A stretch of 64,000 nt of DNA from Bog-473 sp963755375 (GTDB lineage Bacteria; Actinomycetota; Acidimicrobiia; Acidimicrobiales; RAAP-2). The stretch lies in the NCBI GenBank assembly GCA_963755375.1, contig CAVWKG010000006.1, forward strand, positions 186,001 to 250,000, in the 5' to 3' direction. Of this stretch, positions 31,928 through 40,871 are shown piece after piece. The notes under the pieces were generated by a model that saw only the letters and a program-made list of their open reading frames with translations, was not told the DNA's origin and made no database searches. The stretch's first letter is position 1. Every line of letters starts with the position of its first letter. A program made the translations under genes and the position numbers.

Positions 31928-32670
31928 CTCGTGTCGGCCAGGGAGAGGAGCGCCGCCACCAGCACCGGGTCCCCGGCCACGTCGGCGTCGGGCACCGGAA
32001 GGCGCCGGTAGAGCATGAGCACCAGGTCCGAAGCCGGCGCGGACAGCTCGGAGACCCTTCCGGAGCGCTCGCCGCCGGTCCCGGCGACGCGCCAGGTCGC
32101 GCCGGTGTCGGTGGCAGTCAGCGTGACCGCGCCCGGCAGCGAGGACAGATCGGACCCCACCATGATCTCGATGAATTCGGGCACGCCGTCGTCGGCCAAC
32201 CCGGGGTGGAGCGGCGCCGACGCGCCGGCCACGCCCTCGGCGTCCCAGCGGTGCACGGCCACCTCCTGGGCCTGGTGCCGGCCCACGGCGCCGGACGTGT
32301 GCGGCTCGGGCCACCAGGCCCAGCACGGCGCATCCGGGCCGGCCTCGCGCAACGCGCCCAGCAACGAGTAGGTGCACCAGCCCAACCAGGCCAGCAGGTC
32401 GGTGTCCTCGGGGAACGCCGTGAGCTCAGCCCCGGAGCGCTCGTCCGCGTTGTGGGCCCGCACGTTCGCACCCCAGTACCACTGCACCTCCCCGATGTGG
32501 TGGGCCAAGTCGCGCACCGACCACTCGGGGCACGAGGGCACCCGGGCCTCGAGGTCGAGCGCCCCGACCATGTCGGTCAGGCGGCGGCTGTCACCCGCGA
32601 TCGTCTCGAGCATGTCGGCGAAGCCGAAGCGCTCGCTCGGCCCGCTCCCCTCGACGGCGGCGACCGTCAC
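31924..32670 (-). CDS. Maleylpyruvate isomerase family mycothiol-dependent enzyme
   Basis: 248 residues. DinB-like N-terminal helical bundle with 'VPSCPEWSVRDLAHHIGEVQWYW' and 'QAQEVAVHRWDAEGVAG', the metal-binding His pattern of MDMPI proteins, and a C-terminal MDMPI_C domain ('SAPASDLVLMLYRRLPVPD'). These proteins use mycothiol, the actinobacterial thiol. Downstream MBL gene overlaps by GTGA. Confidence 0.87.
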   Translation of the reverse strand: MTVAAVEGSGPSERFGFADMLETIAGDSRRLTDMVGALDLEARVPSCPEWSVRDLAHHIGEVQWYWGANVRAHNADERSGAELTAFPEDTDLLAWLGWCTYSLLGALREAGPDAPCWAWWPEPHTSGAVGRHQAQEVAVHRWDAEGVAGASAPLHPGLADDGVPEFIEIMVGSDLSSLPGAVTLTATDTGATWRVAGTGGERSGRVSELSAPASDLVLMLYRRLPVPDADVAGDPVLVAALLSLADTR

Positions 32671-32742
32671 GAGCCCCAGGTCACCACGAGCCCCACCACC
32701 TCGACGGCCTCCACGACCGGAGGGGGAGTGTGCACGCCGGTC

Positions 32743-34047
32743 TCACGGGGCCTTGATCAGCAGTTCCCCGGCGAGATACGGCGCCAGGCACTCGGGCAGC
32801 AACACCGTCCCGTCCTCCTGACGCCCGTTCTCCACCAGGGCGGCCCAGATCCGCGGCCAGGCCAGCGCCGAGCCGTTGACGGTGTGCACCAGCTGCAACG
32901 GCCCGCCCGCGGCGGGGCGGAAGCGCACGTTGGCCCGGCGAGCTTGGTAGTCCCGGAACCAGCTGACCGAGCTCACCTCGAGCCAGCGATCGACCCCGGG
33001 TGCATAGACCTCGAGGTCGAACGTCCGGGCGGACGACCCGCCGAGGTCGCCGCAGCACAGGTCGAGCACCCGGTAGTGCAGCTCGAGCTCCTGGAGCATG
33101 GACTCGGCCCGCTGCAGAATGTCGGACTGCGCATCGAGCGCGCCCTCGGGCACGGTGTAGGCGAACAGCTCCACCTTGTCGAACTCGTGCACCCGCAGGA
33201 GCCCCCGGGTGTCGCGCCCGGCCGAGCCCGCCTCGCGCCGGTAGCAGGCCGTCGCCGCGGTGAAGCGGAGCGGGAGCTGGGACTCCTCCAGGATCTCGCC
33301 CCGGTGCATGGAGGTGAGCGGCACCTCGGCGGTCGGGATCAGCCACAGGTCGTCGCGCTCGAGGTGGTAGGCGTCGTCGGCGAACTTGGGCAGGTGACCG
33401 GTGGAGGTCATGGTCTCGGTCAACACCACCGTCGGAGGCCGGATCTCCTCGTAGACCGGCGAATGGCGGTCGATGGCGAAGGCGGTGAGCGCCCGCAGCA
33501 ACCGGGCCCCCGGGCCCCGGTAGAGGGGGAACATGGAACCGGCCAGCCGCGCCCCGCGCTCCATGTCGAGGATCTGGAGCGACTCGCCGATCTCCCAATG
33601 CGGCACCTCCTGGTGCGCGGCGCGCCCGGGTTCGGGACGCCCGGCATTCTGCCCGGGCCACCACCGGCGGAGTTCGACGTTGTCGTCCTCGCCCACCCCG
33701 TCCGGCGCATCGTCCGCCGGGAGGTTCGGGAGGTAGAGCAGCCCTGTGCGTACCTGTTCCCCCAACACGTCGGCCTCGGCGGCTGCGGCGCGCTCGGACT
33801 CGCCGAGCTCCCGGCTCCGCGCGCTGAGCTCGGCGGCCTCGGCCTCGTCCCCCGCCTTCTTGGCCTGGCCGACCTGGCGCGAGAGCTCCTTGACCTCGGC
33901 CCGCATCGCCTCTGCGCTCGCCACCTTGGCCCGGTGCGCCACGTCGGCCTGCATCACGGCGTCCACCTCGGCCGTCTCCACGCCGCGCCGCGCCAGCGCG
34001 GCCTTGACCGCGTCGGGATCGTCACGGAGCGCCCGGATATCGATCAC
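32743..34047 (-). CDS. serS: Seryl-tRNA synthetase
   Basis: 434 residues, normal length. N-terminal coiled-coil arm (about 30-105) that holds tRNA-Ser. The class II core has 'TAEVPLTSMHRGEIL', motif 2 'CYRREAGSAGRDTRGLLRVHEF', and motif 3 around 'LQLVHTVNGSALAWPRIWAALVE'. Charges tRNA-Ser with serine. Divergent from the ABC transporter gene with 26 bp between starts. Confidence 0.97.
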   Translation of the reverse strand: MIDIRALRDDPDAVKAALARRGVETAEVDAVMQADVAHRAKVASAEAMRAEVKELSRQVGQAKKAGDEAEAAELSARSRELGESERAAAAEADVLGEQVRTGLLYLPNLPADDAPDGVGEDDNVELRRWWPGQNAGRPEPGRAAHQEVPHWEIGESLQILDMERGARLAGSMFPLYRGPGARLLRALTAFAIDRHSPVYEEIRPPTVVLTETMTSTGHLPKFADDAYHLERDDLWLIPTAEVPLTSMHRGEILEESQLPLRFTAATACYRREAGSAGRDTRGLLRVHEFDKVELFAYTVPEGALDAQSDILQRAESMLQELELHYRVLDLCCGDLGGSSARTFDLEVYAPGVDRWLEVSSVSWFRDYQARRANVRFRPAAGGPLQLVHTVNGSALAWPRIWAALVENGRQEDGTVLLPECLAPYLAGELLIKAP

Positions 34048-34073
34048 TCCTGCTCAAAGTAGCCTGCGACGCC

Positions 34074-35084
34074 GTGCCAGCCGTCCGGGTCACCGGCCTC
34101 ACCGTGCGCTACGGACCCGCCGGCACGCCCGCCGCCGTCGACGGCGTCGACCTGGCCGCCGAACCGGGCGAGGTGCTCGTCGTGCTCGGGCCCAACGGCG
34201 CCGGCAAGACGTCGACCGTCGAGACACTCGAGGGCTACCGCCGCCCCGCCGCCGGCGAGGTGCGGGTGCTCGGGCTGGACCCCATCGGCGACCACGCGAC
34301 GCTCAGCGGCCGCGTCGGGGTCATGCTCCAGCGCGGCGGCGTGTACCCCATGCTCGGGCCGCGCCGCGTCCTCGACCTCTTCGCGGGCTACTACCCCGAG
34401 CCCGTTCCGACGGACGAGCTGCTCGACCTCGTCGGCCTGCGTGCCGTCGCCGCCACGCCCTGGCGCCACCTCTCGGGCGGTGAGCAGCAGCGGCTATCAC
34501 TCGCCCTGGCCCTGGTCGGCCGGCCCGAGGTGGCCTTTCTCGACGAGCCGACGGCCGGCGTCGACCCCGAGGGCCGCATCGCCGTGCGCGCCGTCGTGGC
34601 CGGGCTCAAGGAGAGAGGCGTGTGTCTCGTCCTCACCACGCACGAGCTGGGAGAGGCCGAGCGGATGGCCGACCGCATCGTGATCCTCTCCGCGGGCCGC
34701 GTCGTGCTGGAGGGCACGCCGGAGCGCCTCACCAGCGCCACCGGTCCCGGCGGCGCCGCCCCGCCTGCCATCACGTTCGGGGCACCCCCGGCGCTCGACG
34801 TCGTCGCCCTGGCGGCCGCCGTCGGACCGGCGGCCGTGGTCACCGAGACCGCGCCCGGTCGCTACCGGGTGGAGGCCCCGGACGTGGCGACTCCGGCCGT
34901 CACCGCGGCGGTGGCGAACTTCCTGGCCGCACGGGGTGCCACCCTCACCGACCTCGTGGCGGGGAAGACCCTGGAGGACGTCTACTTCGAGACGGTGGGC
35001 GCGGCGTCCGAGACCACCCCGGACGAGACACCGGCCGGCGCGGTCGGGACGGCCCGGCGCCGGGCGCGGAGGCGGGGCCGGTGA
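34074..35084 (+). CDS. ABC transporter ATP-binding protein (DrrA-like)
   Basis: 336 residues from GTG. Walker A 'GPNGAGKTS', signature 'LSGGEQQRLSLALAL', Walker B 'VAFLDEPTAGVDP' and H-loop 'VLTTHELGEA'. A C-terminal extension of about 100 residues ('DLVAGKTLEDVYFETVG') is like that of the DrrA drug-export subfamily. It overlaps the permease gene (GTGA), and together they form a two-gene exporter. Substrate unknown. Confidence 0.92.
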   Translation: MPAVRVTGLTVRYGPAGTPAAVDGVDLAAEPGEVLVVLGPNGAGKTSTVETLEGYRRPAAGEVRVLGLDPIGDHATLSGRVGVMLQRGGVYPMLGPRRVLDLFAGYYPEPVPTDELLDLVGLRAVAATPWRHLSGGEQQRLSLALALVGRPEVAFLDEPTAGVDPEGRIAVRAVVAGLKERGVCLVLTTHELGEAERMADRIVILSAGRVVLEGTPERLTSATGPGGAAPPAITFGAPPALDVVALAAAVGPAAVVTETAPGRYRVEAPDVATPAVTAAVANFLAARGATLTDLVAGKTLEDVYFETVGAASETTPDETPAGAVGTARRRARRRGR

Positions 35085-35836
35085 GCACGGCCGCCGGCAC
35101 CCTGCGCCCGCTCACGGCGCAGACCGGTGCAGAGATCTACATGACGCTGCGCCGTGGCGAGACACTCCTGCTGACCCTCGGCATCCCCGTCGTGTTCCTG
35201 CTCTTCTTCTCCAAGGTCTCGGTGGTGTCGACCCCGACGGCCACCCCGGCCAATTTCTTCGTGCCCGGCATCCTGTCCCTGGCCGTGATGTCGACGGCGA
35301 TGGTCTCCCTGGGCATCGCCACCGGCTTCGAGCGCGGCTACGGCGTGCTCAAGCGATTGGGCGCTACCCCCCTCGGCCGCCCCCGACTGCTCGGCGCCAA
35401 GATCGCCACGATTGTCGCCGTCGAGCTCCTGCAGGCCGCCGTCCTGCTCCCGGTCGGGCTCGCCCTGGGCTGGAACCCGGGTGGCAGCGGACCGGCCGCG
35501 GTGGCCGGCGCGGTCGGTGCCGTGCTCTTGGGCACAACCGCCTTCGCCGGCATCGGCCTGCTCATGGCCGGCACGCTGCGGGCCGAGGTCAACTTGGCTG
35601 CGGCCAACGGCCTTTATCTCATCCTCCTGCTGCTGGGCGGCATGATCGTCCCGATCTCGAAGCTCCCCACTGGACTGGCCGACTTCGCCAAGCTGCTGCC
35701 AGCCGAGGCGCTGTCCGCCGGGTTGCACGCCACACTCGGTGCCGGCGCTGCGGTACCCGCCGAGTCCTGGGCCGTGCTGGCGGTCTGGGCGCTGGCGGCA
35801 CCGGTGGCGGCTGCGCTCACGTTCCGGTGGGAATGA
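35081..35836 (+). CDS. ABC-2 type permease (DrrB-like)
   Basis: 251 residues from GTG 35081. Six predicted transmembrane helices, with 'TLGIPVVFLLFFSKV', 'FFVPGILSLAVMSTAMVSLGIA' and 'GYGVLKRLGATPLGRPRLLGAK' typical of ABC-2/DrrB proteins. Forms the membrane pore for the preceding ATPase. Its 3' end overlaps the convergent thioredoxin-like gene by 20 bp. Confidence 0.9.
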   Translation: MSTAAGTLRPLTAQTGAEIYMTLRRGETLLLTLGIPVVFLLFFSKVSVVSTPTATPANFFVPGILSLAVMSTAMVSLGIATGFERGYGVLKRLGATPLGRPRLLGAKIATIVAVELLQAAVLLPVGLALGWNPGGSGPAAVAGAVGAVLLGTTAFAGIGLLMAGTLRAEVNLAAANGLYLILLLLGGMIVPISKLPTGLADFAKLLPAEALSAGLHATLGAGAAVPAESWAVLAVWALAAPVAAALTFRWE

Positions 35837-36479
35837 GCGCGCGCTCGTCCTGGGTGAAGGTCGCCGGCGTGAGCTGGGCACCCGCCACGATCTTGGAGAT
35901 GGTGCCGTCGCCGTTGACGAACACCGTGTAGGGATCGCCGTCGAAGAAGAAGGACCCGCTGGTGATCCCGGCCTGCTCGTCCGACGCCACAGGGAAGGTC
36001 ACTCCTTCGTCGCGGATGAATGACTTCGCGATCGACGTCTTGTCGAAGCTGTCGACACCGATGACGCGGATCCGCGACAGCGGGCCACCCGACCGCTCCT
36101 GCTGGCGCACCACCGCCGTCAGCGGGGGCAGCTCCTGCTGGCAACTCGTGCACCAGGCCCCGAAGAACAACAGGACGGCCGGTGTGCCGTTCCCGCCGCC
36201 GTCGGTCGGGACCGACACCTGGGACGAACCCGTGGGGCCGACGTTGGTTGACGTGAAGTGCGGTACCTGATCGCCCACCTTGGGCTGACCAGAGCTCGGA
36301 CTGCTGCCGATGCTGGTCAGCAGCCCGATGAGCACGATGATCAGGAGACCGATGCCCAGGCCAATGACGATGAAGCGCTTGCGGGGTCGGCGGACTGCGG
36401 TGGCGCCCCCAACTCCTGGCGCCGTAGCCGCCCCGGGCGCAGGCGAAGGCCCCGGATCTGGAGGTGGTGCGTCGGTCAT
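35817..36479 (-). CDS. Membrane-anchored TlpA/ResA-type thioredoxin
   Basis: 220 residues. Pro/Ala-rich cytoplasmic start, one transmembrane helix (about 36-56, 'FIVIGLGIGLLIIVLIGLL') and an extracytoplasmic thioredoxin fold with active site WCTSC in 'LLFFGAWCTSCQQELPPL'. Likely reduces or delivers disulfides during cytochrome oxidase assembly, given that ctaB and ctaA are adjacent. It starts 12 bp after the ctaB stop. Confidence 0.87.
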   Translation of the reverse strand: MTDAPPPDPGPSPAPGAATAPGVGGATAVRRPRKRFIVIGLGIGLLIIVLIGLLTSIGSSPSSGQPKVGDQVPHFTSTNVGPTGSSQVSVPTDGGGNGTPAVLLFFGAWCTSCQQELPPLTAVVRQQERSGGPLSRIRVIGVDSFDKTSIAKSFIRDEGVTFPVASDEQAGITSGSFFFDGDPYTVFVNGDGTISKIVAGAQLTPATFTQDERALIPTGT

Positions 36480-36491
36480 CGCGCGGGGACC

Positions 36492-37427
36492 CTAGTGAAT
36501 GTGATTGGAGATGAGTACGTCGCCCGCCATCGCCACGAAGAGGACGGTGAGGTAGGTGATGGAGTACCCGAAGACCTTCATGGCGTCGCGCCCGGTCACC
36601 TGCCCGTTCTGGGCCAGCCCCCACAGGCGCGTCACGAAGTAGAGGAATCCGGCACCGAGCACGGCGGCGGTGATCATGTAAATCCAGCCCAGGTGCGCCA
36701 CTGGCCCGAACAGGAACGACACCGCCACGAGCGCCACCGTGTAATAGACGATCTCGGTCGTCGTGCGCTTCATGGAGGCCACCACCGGGAGCATGGGCAC
36801 ATCCGCCGCCCGGTAGTCCTCCTTGTACCGCACCGCCAGGGACCAGAAGTGCGGTGGGGTCCAGATGAAGATGATGGCGAAGAGCACCACCGGTGCCCAG
36901 GCCAGGCTGTCGGTCACGGCGGCCCAGCCGACCAGCACGGGCACCGCGCCCGCCGCGCCGCCGATCACGATGTTCTGCGTCGAGCGGCGCTTGAGCCACA
37001 GCGTGTAGACGAAGACGTAGAAGAGGGTGGCCGAGATGGCCAGCACCGCGGAGAGCAGGTTGACGGCGAGCCAGAGTTCCAAGAACGCCGCCACCTCGAG
37101 GGACAGGGCGAAGACCAGGGCGGCGGTGGGCGTCATGGCCCCGGTCACCAGCGGGCGGTTCTTGGTTCGGTTCATCAGTCGGTCGATGTCGCGATCCACC
37201 ACCATGTTGATCGCGTTGGCCCCGCCGGCCGCCAGAGCCCCGCCAGCCAGGGTGGCTGCCATGAGCCAGACCGGGGGCAGGCCGCGCTGCGCCACCACCA
37301 TGGTGGGGAGCGTCGTGACCAGCAGGAGCTCGATGATCCGCGGCTTGGTCAGGGCGACGTAGGCCCCGACGGTCGACCACGACCGCTTGGCTCGCGGGCC
37401 TAGACGGGCAGGCGCCTCAATGGACAT
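36492..37427 (-). CDS. ctaB: Protoheme IX farnesyltransferase
   Basis: 311 residues, polytopic UbiA-family enzyme that makes heme O from heme B and farnesyl-PP. Signature 'NAINMVVDRDIDRLMNRTKN' carries the Asp-rich prenyl-diphosphate site; the second site is in 'VRYKEDYRAADVPMLPVV'. About eight membrane helices. Divergent from ctaA, whose product takes the next step to heme A. Confidence 0.95.
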   Translation of the reverse strand: MSIEAPARLGPRAKRSWSTVGAYVALTKPRIIELLLVTTLPTMVVAQRGLPPVWLMAATLAGGALAAGGANAINMVVDRDIDRLMNRTKNRPLVTGAMTPTAALVFALSLEVAAFLELWLAVNLLSAVLAISATLFYVFVYTLWLKRRSTQNIVIGGAAGAVPVLVGWAAVTDSLAWAPVVLFAIIFIWTPPHFWSLAVRYKEDYRAADVPMLPVVASMKRTTTEIVYYTVALVAVSFLFGPVAHLGWIYMITAAVLGAGFLYFVTRLWGLAQNGQVTGRDAMKVFGYSITYLTVLFVAMAGDVLISNHIH

Positions 37428-37494
37428 GACCTTTGCAGCCTACGGCCGAGACTCGCCCGGGACCAGGCCACGGGCGCCGGTACGCTTGACGAGA

Positions 37495-38462
37495 GTGTCG
37501 CGGCGCCGCACCCCCACCGTCTCAGCCTCGCTGAGCCACCGACTCGACGTCCTGGCCCTGGTCCTGACGGCCCTCATCGTGGTGACCGGGGCGGCGGTCC
37601 GCCTGACCGGCTCGGGCCTGGGCTGCGCCGACTGGCCCGGGTGCTCGGTCGGGCACCTGACTCCGGCGCTGCAGTTCCACGGACTGGTCGAGTTCGGGAA
37701 CCGCCTGGTCACGGTCGTCCTCACCGTGGCGGTAATTGCTGCCCTGCTCGGCTCCGTCTTCCGCGCCCCCGCCGGCGCGACCTGATCTGGCTCAGCGGCG
37801 GCCTGGTGGCTGGCGTCGTGGCCCAGGCGGTGCTGGGTGGCATCGTCGTCTACACCAAGCTCAACCCCTACCTGGTCATGGTGCACTTCTTCACCACCAT
37901 GCTCCTGCTGGTCGACGCGGTGGTGCTGGTCCACCGCTCCACTCGCGACTACACGCCCGGATCAGCCCACCTGTTGGTGCCACGACCGCTCATCCGGCTC
38001 TTCTACGGCGTACTGGCGATCCTCGCCGTCGTGATCGCCGCGGGCACCGCCGTCACCGGGGCGGGCCCGCACGCCGGTGACGCCTCGGGCCAGCAGGTCG
38101 CCAAGCGGATCCCCATCGCGCTGCGCGACATGGCCGAGCTCCACTCGAGCCTCGCCCTCCTCCTGATCGGCGTCACCATCGGCCTCGTCGTCGCGCTCCA
38201 CATGGGCGACATTCCGGAGCGGGTGCGCCGGGCCGCACGCATCCTCATGGTGGTGATGGTGGCCCAGGCCGCCGTCGGGTACACGCAGTACTTCACCCAC
38301 CTGCCGGCACTCCTGGTGGAGGTACACATTCTGGGCGCCACCGCGCTCGTGATCGGAGCGGTGCAGACGTTCCTCATCTGCACGTACCACGCGCCCGAGG
38401 TGCTTCCCGCCCCGTTGGTCCGCGAGCCGTCGGCGCCGGGCATCCCGATCGGCGCCCATTAG
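37495..38462 (+). pseudogene. ctaA: Heme A synthase, frameshifted as written
   Basis: A COX15/CtaA protein of about 322 residues if read across one frame break. The first part, from GTG 37495, has 'RLTGSGLGCADWPGCSVGHL' and 'QFHGLVEFGNRLVT' (heme-ligand His). The second resumes with 'RRDLIWLSGGLVAGVVAQAVLGGIVV' and 'LHSSLALLLIGVTIGL'. The break is at the five-C run 37766-37770; one more C would restore the frame. The rest is undamaged and the partner ctaB is intact, so a base-calling error is at least as likely as a real mutation. Confidence 0.85.
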
Positions 38463-38492
38463 GCTGATGAGTTCCGTGCAACAGCACGGCCC

Positions 38493-38565
38493 GCCCCCAT
38501 CGTCTAGCGGCCTAGGACACCGCCCTTTCACGGCGGCAGCACCGGTTCGAATCCGGTTGGGGGTG
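38493..38565 (+). tRNA. tRNA-Glu (anticodon TTC)
   Basis: 73 bases. Acceptor GCCCCCA/TGGGGGT with discriminator G, anticodon arm CCGCC-CTTTCAC-GGCGG reading TTC, and T-arm ACCGG-TTCGAAT-CCGGT. CCA is not encoded. It stands 30 bp after the ctaA end and 51 bp before the VOC gene. No integrated element is seen at its 3' end. Confidence 0.95.
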
Positions 38566-38616
38566 CTCCTGGGCCCAAACCGACCCGGACCGGCGACACA
38601 CAGGAGGGATGAGGGC

Positions 38617-39033
38617 GTGCGATTCAACCACATGGAGATGACGTTTCCCCTCGGTACGCTCACCGCAACGTTTCGTGACGATATCGACGCCTTCTATGGA
38701 CCTCTCTTCGGCTGGAACGCGCTCGACACCGTGGTCGCGGGCAAGTCGTGTCATTTGCTCACAGCCGAACCGGACCAGTTCATCCTTCTCGCGGAAAGCG
38801 ACAAACCGATGCAGTCGCCCGGCCACGACCACCTCGGCTTGTTGCAAGACTCGCGTGAAGAGGTCGACGAACTGTTGGCTGCTTGTGAACGCTACGCCGA
38901 GAAGGATGACAGGGTGCACATCAAGCGCTACGACGACCTGGTCTATACGGGACGGATCGTGCACACCTTCTACGTGAAGTATCTGTTGCCGATCTACTTC
39001 GACGTCCACAGCTTCGAACGTCCGCCGAGATAG
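38617..39033 (+). CDS. VOC (glyoxalase-like) superfamily protein
   Basis: 138 residues from GTG 38617, set by CAGGAGGGA seven bases upstream. The paired beta-alpha-beta repeats show as 'DIDAFYGPLFGWNALDTV' and 'HTFYVKYLLPIYFDVHSFE'. Metal ligands are not clearly conserved, so it may be a binding rather than catalytic member. Next gap (39034-39213) contains no gene. Confidence 0.72.
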   Translation: MRFNHMEMTFPLGTLTATFRDDIDAFYGPLFGWNALDTVVAGKSCHLLTAEPDQFILLAESDKPMQSPGHDHLGLLQDSREEVDELLAACERYAEKDDRVHIKRYDDLVYTGRIVHTFYVKYLLPIYFDVHSFERPPR

Positions 39034-39213
39034 CCCTCACGGGTCCGCCCCGTTGCGCTTCCGGATCGACGTCGACGCGTCGATGTTGCCGCCGCGCCGA
39101 CTGCAGTGAGCACGATGTGATCAAAGCGTGAACAGATTGCCGTTCCGGTCGGTCCCGAAGGCGACCTCGTTCCTGAGGGACAAAGGGAAAGGCTCGCTGT
39201 TAGCGTAGCGGCG

Positions 39214-40752
39214 GTGACTGAGGGCCAGGGGCAGCTTCCACGCCAACCATTCACGTCGCGGCTGTCGCGCCGCTCCCTGCTGGCCGGCACCGTCGCTTCC
39301 GGACTGGCCGCAGCCGGGTTCGGCGCAGCCGTCGGCAGCTCGGCCTACGCCGCAACGACGAGAGCCAAGGGCCTCGGACCGAACGGTTCGTTCCTTCAGC
39401 CTGGCTCCCGCCCCTTTCCGCATCTTCCTGTGGGCACCGACACCATGCCCAAGATCGAGCACATCGTGGTCCTCATGATGGAGAACCACTCGTTCGACGA
39501 CCACCTGGGAACGCTGGGCCGCGGCGACGGGCTCACCCTCGATGCGACTGGGAAGCCGCTCAACTACAACCCGGATCCTTCCGGCGGGTACGTCCGCTCG
39601 TTTCACAACCCGAACACCTGCGGCGAGAGCGATTCGGGCATCACGCAGTCGTGGAACGCGTCGCACATCTGTTTCGACGACGGCACCAACATGGGCTTCG
39701 TCAAGGGATGCAGCGGGGCGGCCATGGGCTACTGGGAAGCCGATGACCTCCCCTTCTACCATTCGATGGCAGGGCTGTTTCCGATCGGGGACCGCTATTT
39801 CTCGTCGGTGATGGCTCAGACCTATCCGAATCGGCGATTCTTGATCGCCGGCACTGCGCTGGGCAACATCAGCACCGATGTCACGGGCATCTCCAAGGTC
39901 GATGCCCCCAACGGCACGATCTTCGACCGCCTCAACCAGTACGGCATCTCCTGGAAGGACTACTACACGGACCTTCCGACCTGTGCGCTCTTCGAGCCGG
40001 TCTTCTTGAACAATCCGGGCAAAGCCGTCCATGTCAGTCAGTTCTTCACCGACGCGGCGTCAGGCAATCTTCCGGCCTTCAGCCTCGTGGATCCCTACGC
40101 CAACTTCTCCGAGGAGGATGGAGACATCACAGTCGGAGAGGGGTACGCCGCTCTGGTCATCAACGCGGTCATGCAGGGTCCAGCGTGGGACAAGACCGCG
40201 TTGATCTGGGTCTACGACGAACACGGAGGGTGGTACGACCACGTACCGCCGCAGCCGGCCGTGAAGCCAGACAACGTGGAGCCAATGTTGAAGCCGGGCG
40301 ACGTTCCCGGTTCATACGACTACACCGGGTTCCGAGTTCCTTGTTGCGTGGTGTCCGCATGGTCGAAGAAGGGCTACGTCTCACATCAGACGTTCGACCA
40401 CACGTCCATCCTCAAGCTGGTCGAGACCAAGTGGAATCTCCCCGCGCTGACCTACCGCGACGCCAACGCACATAACATGTTGGACTTCTTCGATTTCAAA
40501 GCGGCACGACCCCCCTTCGCCGAGCCTCTCAAGCTCGCAGCACCGAGGAATCCGTTCTCGAGCCCGGCCGCACTCCCCCCGGGCTCCTTGAGTGCGGCGG
40601 ACCAGGCGATGTTCCACACGACGTGCGACGAGCTCCCTACCGGGTCGCTTCCCCCGTCCAGTGCCAAGATCGCCTCTATCCCGCCGCACGCCGTCGCGCT
40701 CATGGCGGCTCAAGAAAGGAGGATCCAGGGGGAGATCCGGATGCAGGAGTAG
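39214..40752 (+). CDS. Tat-exported phosphoesterase (phospholipase C/AcpA family)
   Basis: 512 residues from a GTG. Twin-arginine signal 'SRLSRRSLLAGTVASGLAAA' directs export. Phosphoesterase family motifs: 'HIVVLMMENHSFDDHLGTLG', 'LIWVYDEHGGWYDHVPP', 'VVSAWSKKGYVSHQTFDHTS'. Hydrolyses phosphate mono- or diesters outside the membrane. With a SenX3-RegX3 pair in the window a role in phosphate scavenging is possible, but no PHO-box is seen in front of it. Confidence 0.9.
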   Translation: MTEGQGQLPRQPFTSRLSRRSLLAGTVASGLAAAGFGAAVGSSAYAATTRAKGLGPNGSFLQPGSRPFPHLPVGTDTMPKIEHIVVLMMENHSFDDHLGTLGRGDGLTLDATGKPLNYNPDPSGGYVRSFHNPNTCGESDSGITQSWNASHICFDDGTNMGFVKGCSGAAMGYWEADDLPFYHSMAGLFPIGDRYFSSVMAQTYPNRRFLIAGTALGNISTDVTGISKVDAPNGTIFDRLNQYGISWKDYYTDLPTCALFEPVFLNNPGKAVHVSQFFTDAASGNLPAFSLVDPYANFSEEDGDITVGEGYAALVINAVMQGPAWDKTALIWVYDEHGGWYDHVPPQPAVKPDNVEPMLKPGDVPGSYDYTGFRVPCCVVSAWSKKGYVSHQTFDHTSILKLVETKWNLPALTYRDANAHNMLDFFDFKAARPPFAEPLKLAAPRNPFSSPAALPPGSLSAADQAMFHTTCDELPTGSLPPSSAKIASIPPHAVALMAAQERRIQGEIRMQE

Positions 40753-40871
40753 AGGCGAACGTCCCCCGAGGCGCGTGGCACCCACATCAGCGACGCCAGG
40801 CGCTCACGTTCGACCTTTGTGCCGGCTTGTGCTGCCCTGATCCTCACCTGCTCCGATCGAGAGGGCGCCGA

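Noticed and set aside
32206..34062. 618-codon plus-strand open frame opposite serS
   Set aside because: Antisense to seryl-tRNA synthetase; no family features.
39121..39170. Minus-strand frame end reading like a VOC protein tail
   Set aside because: Only about a dozen residues look familiar and the rest is antisense to the phosphoesterase gene.
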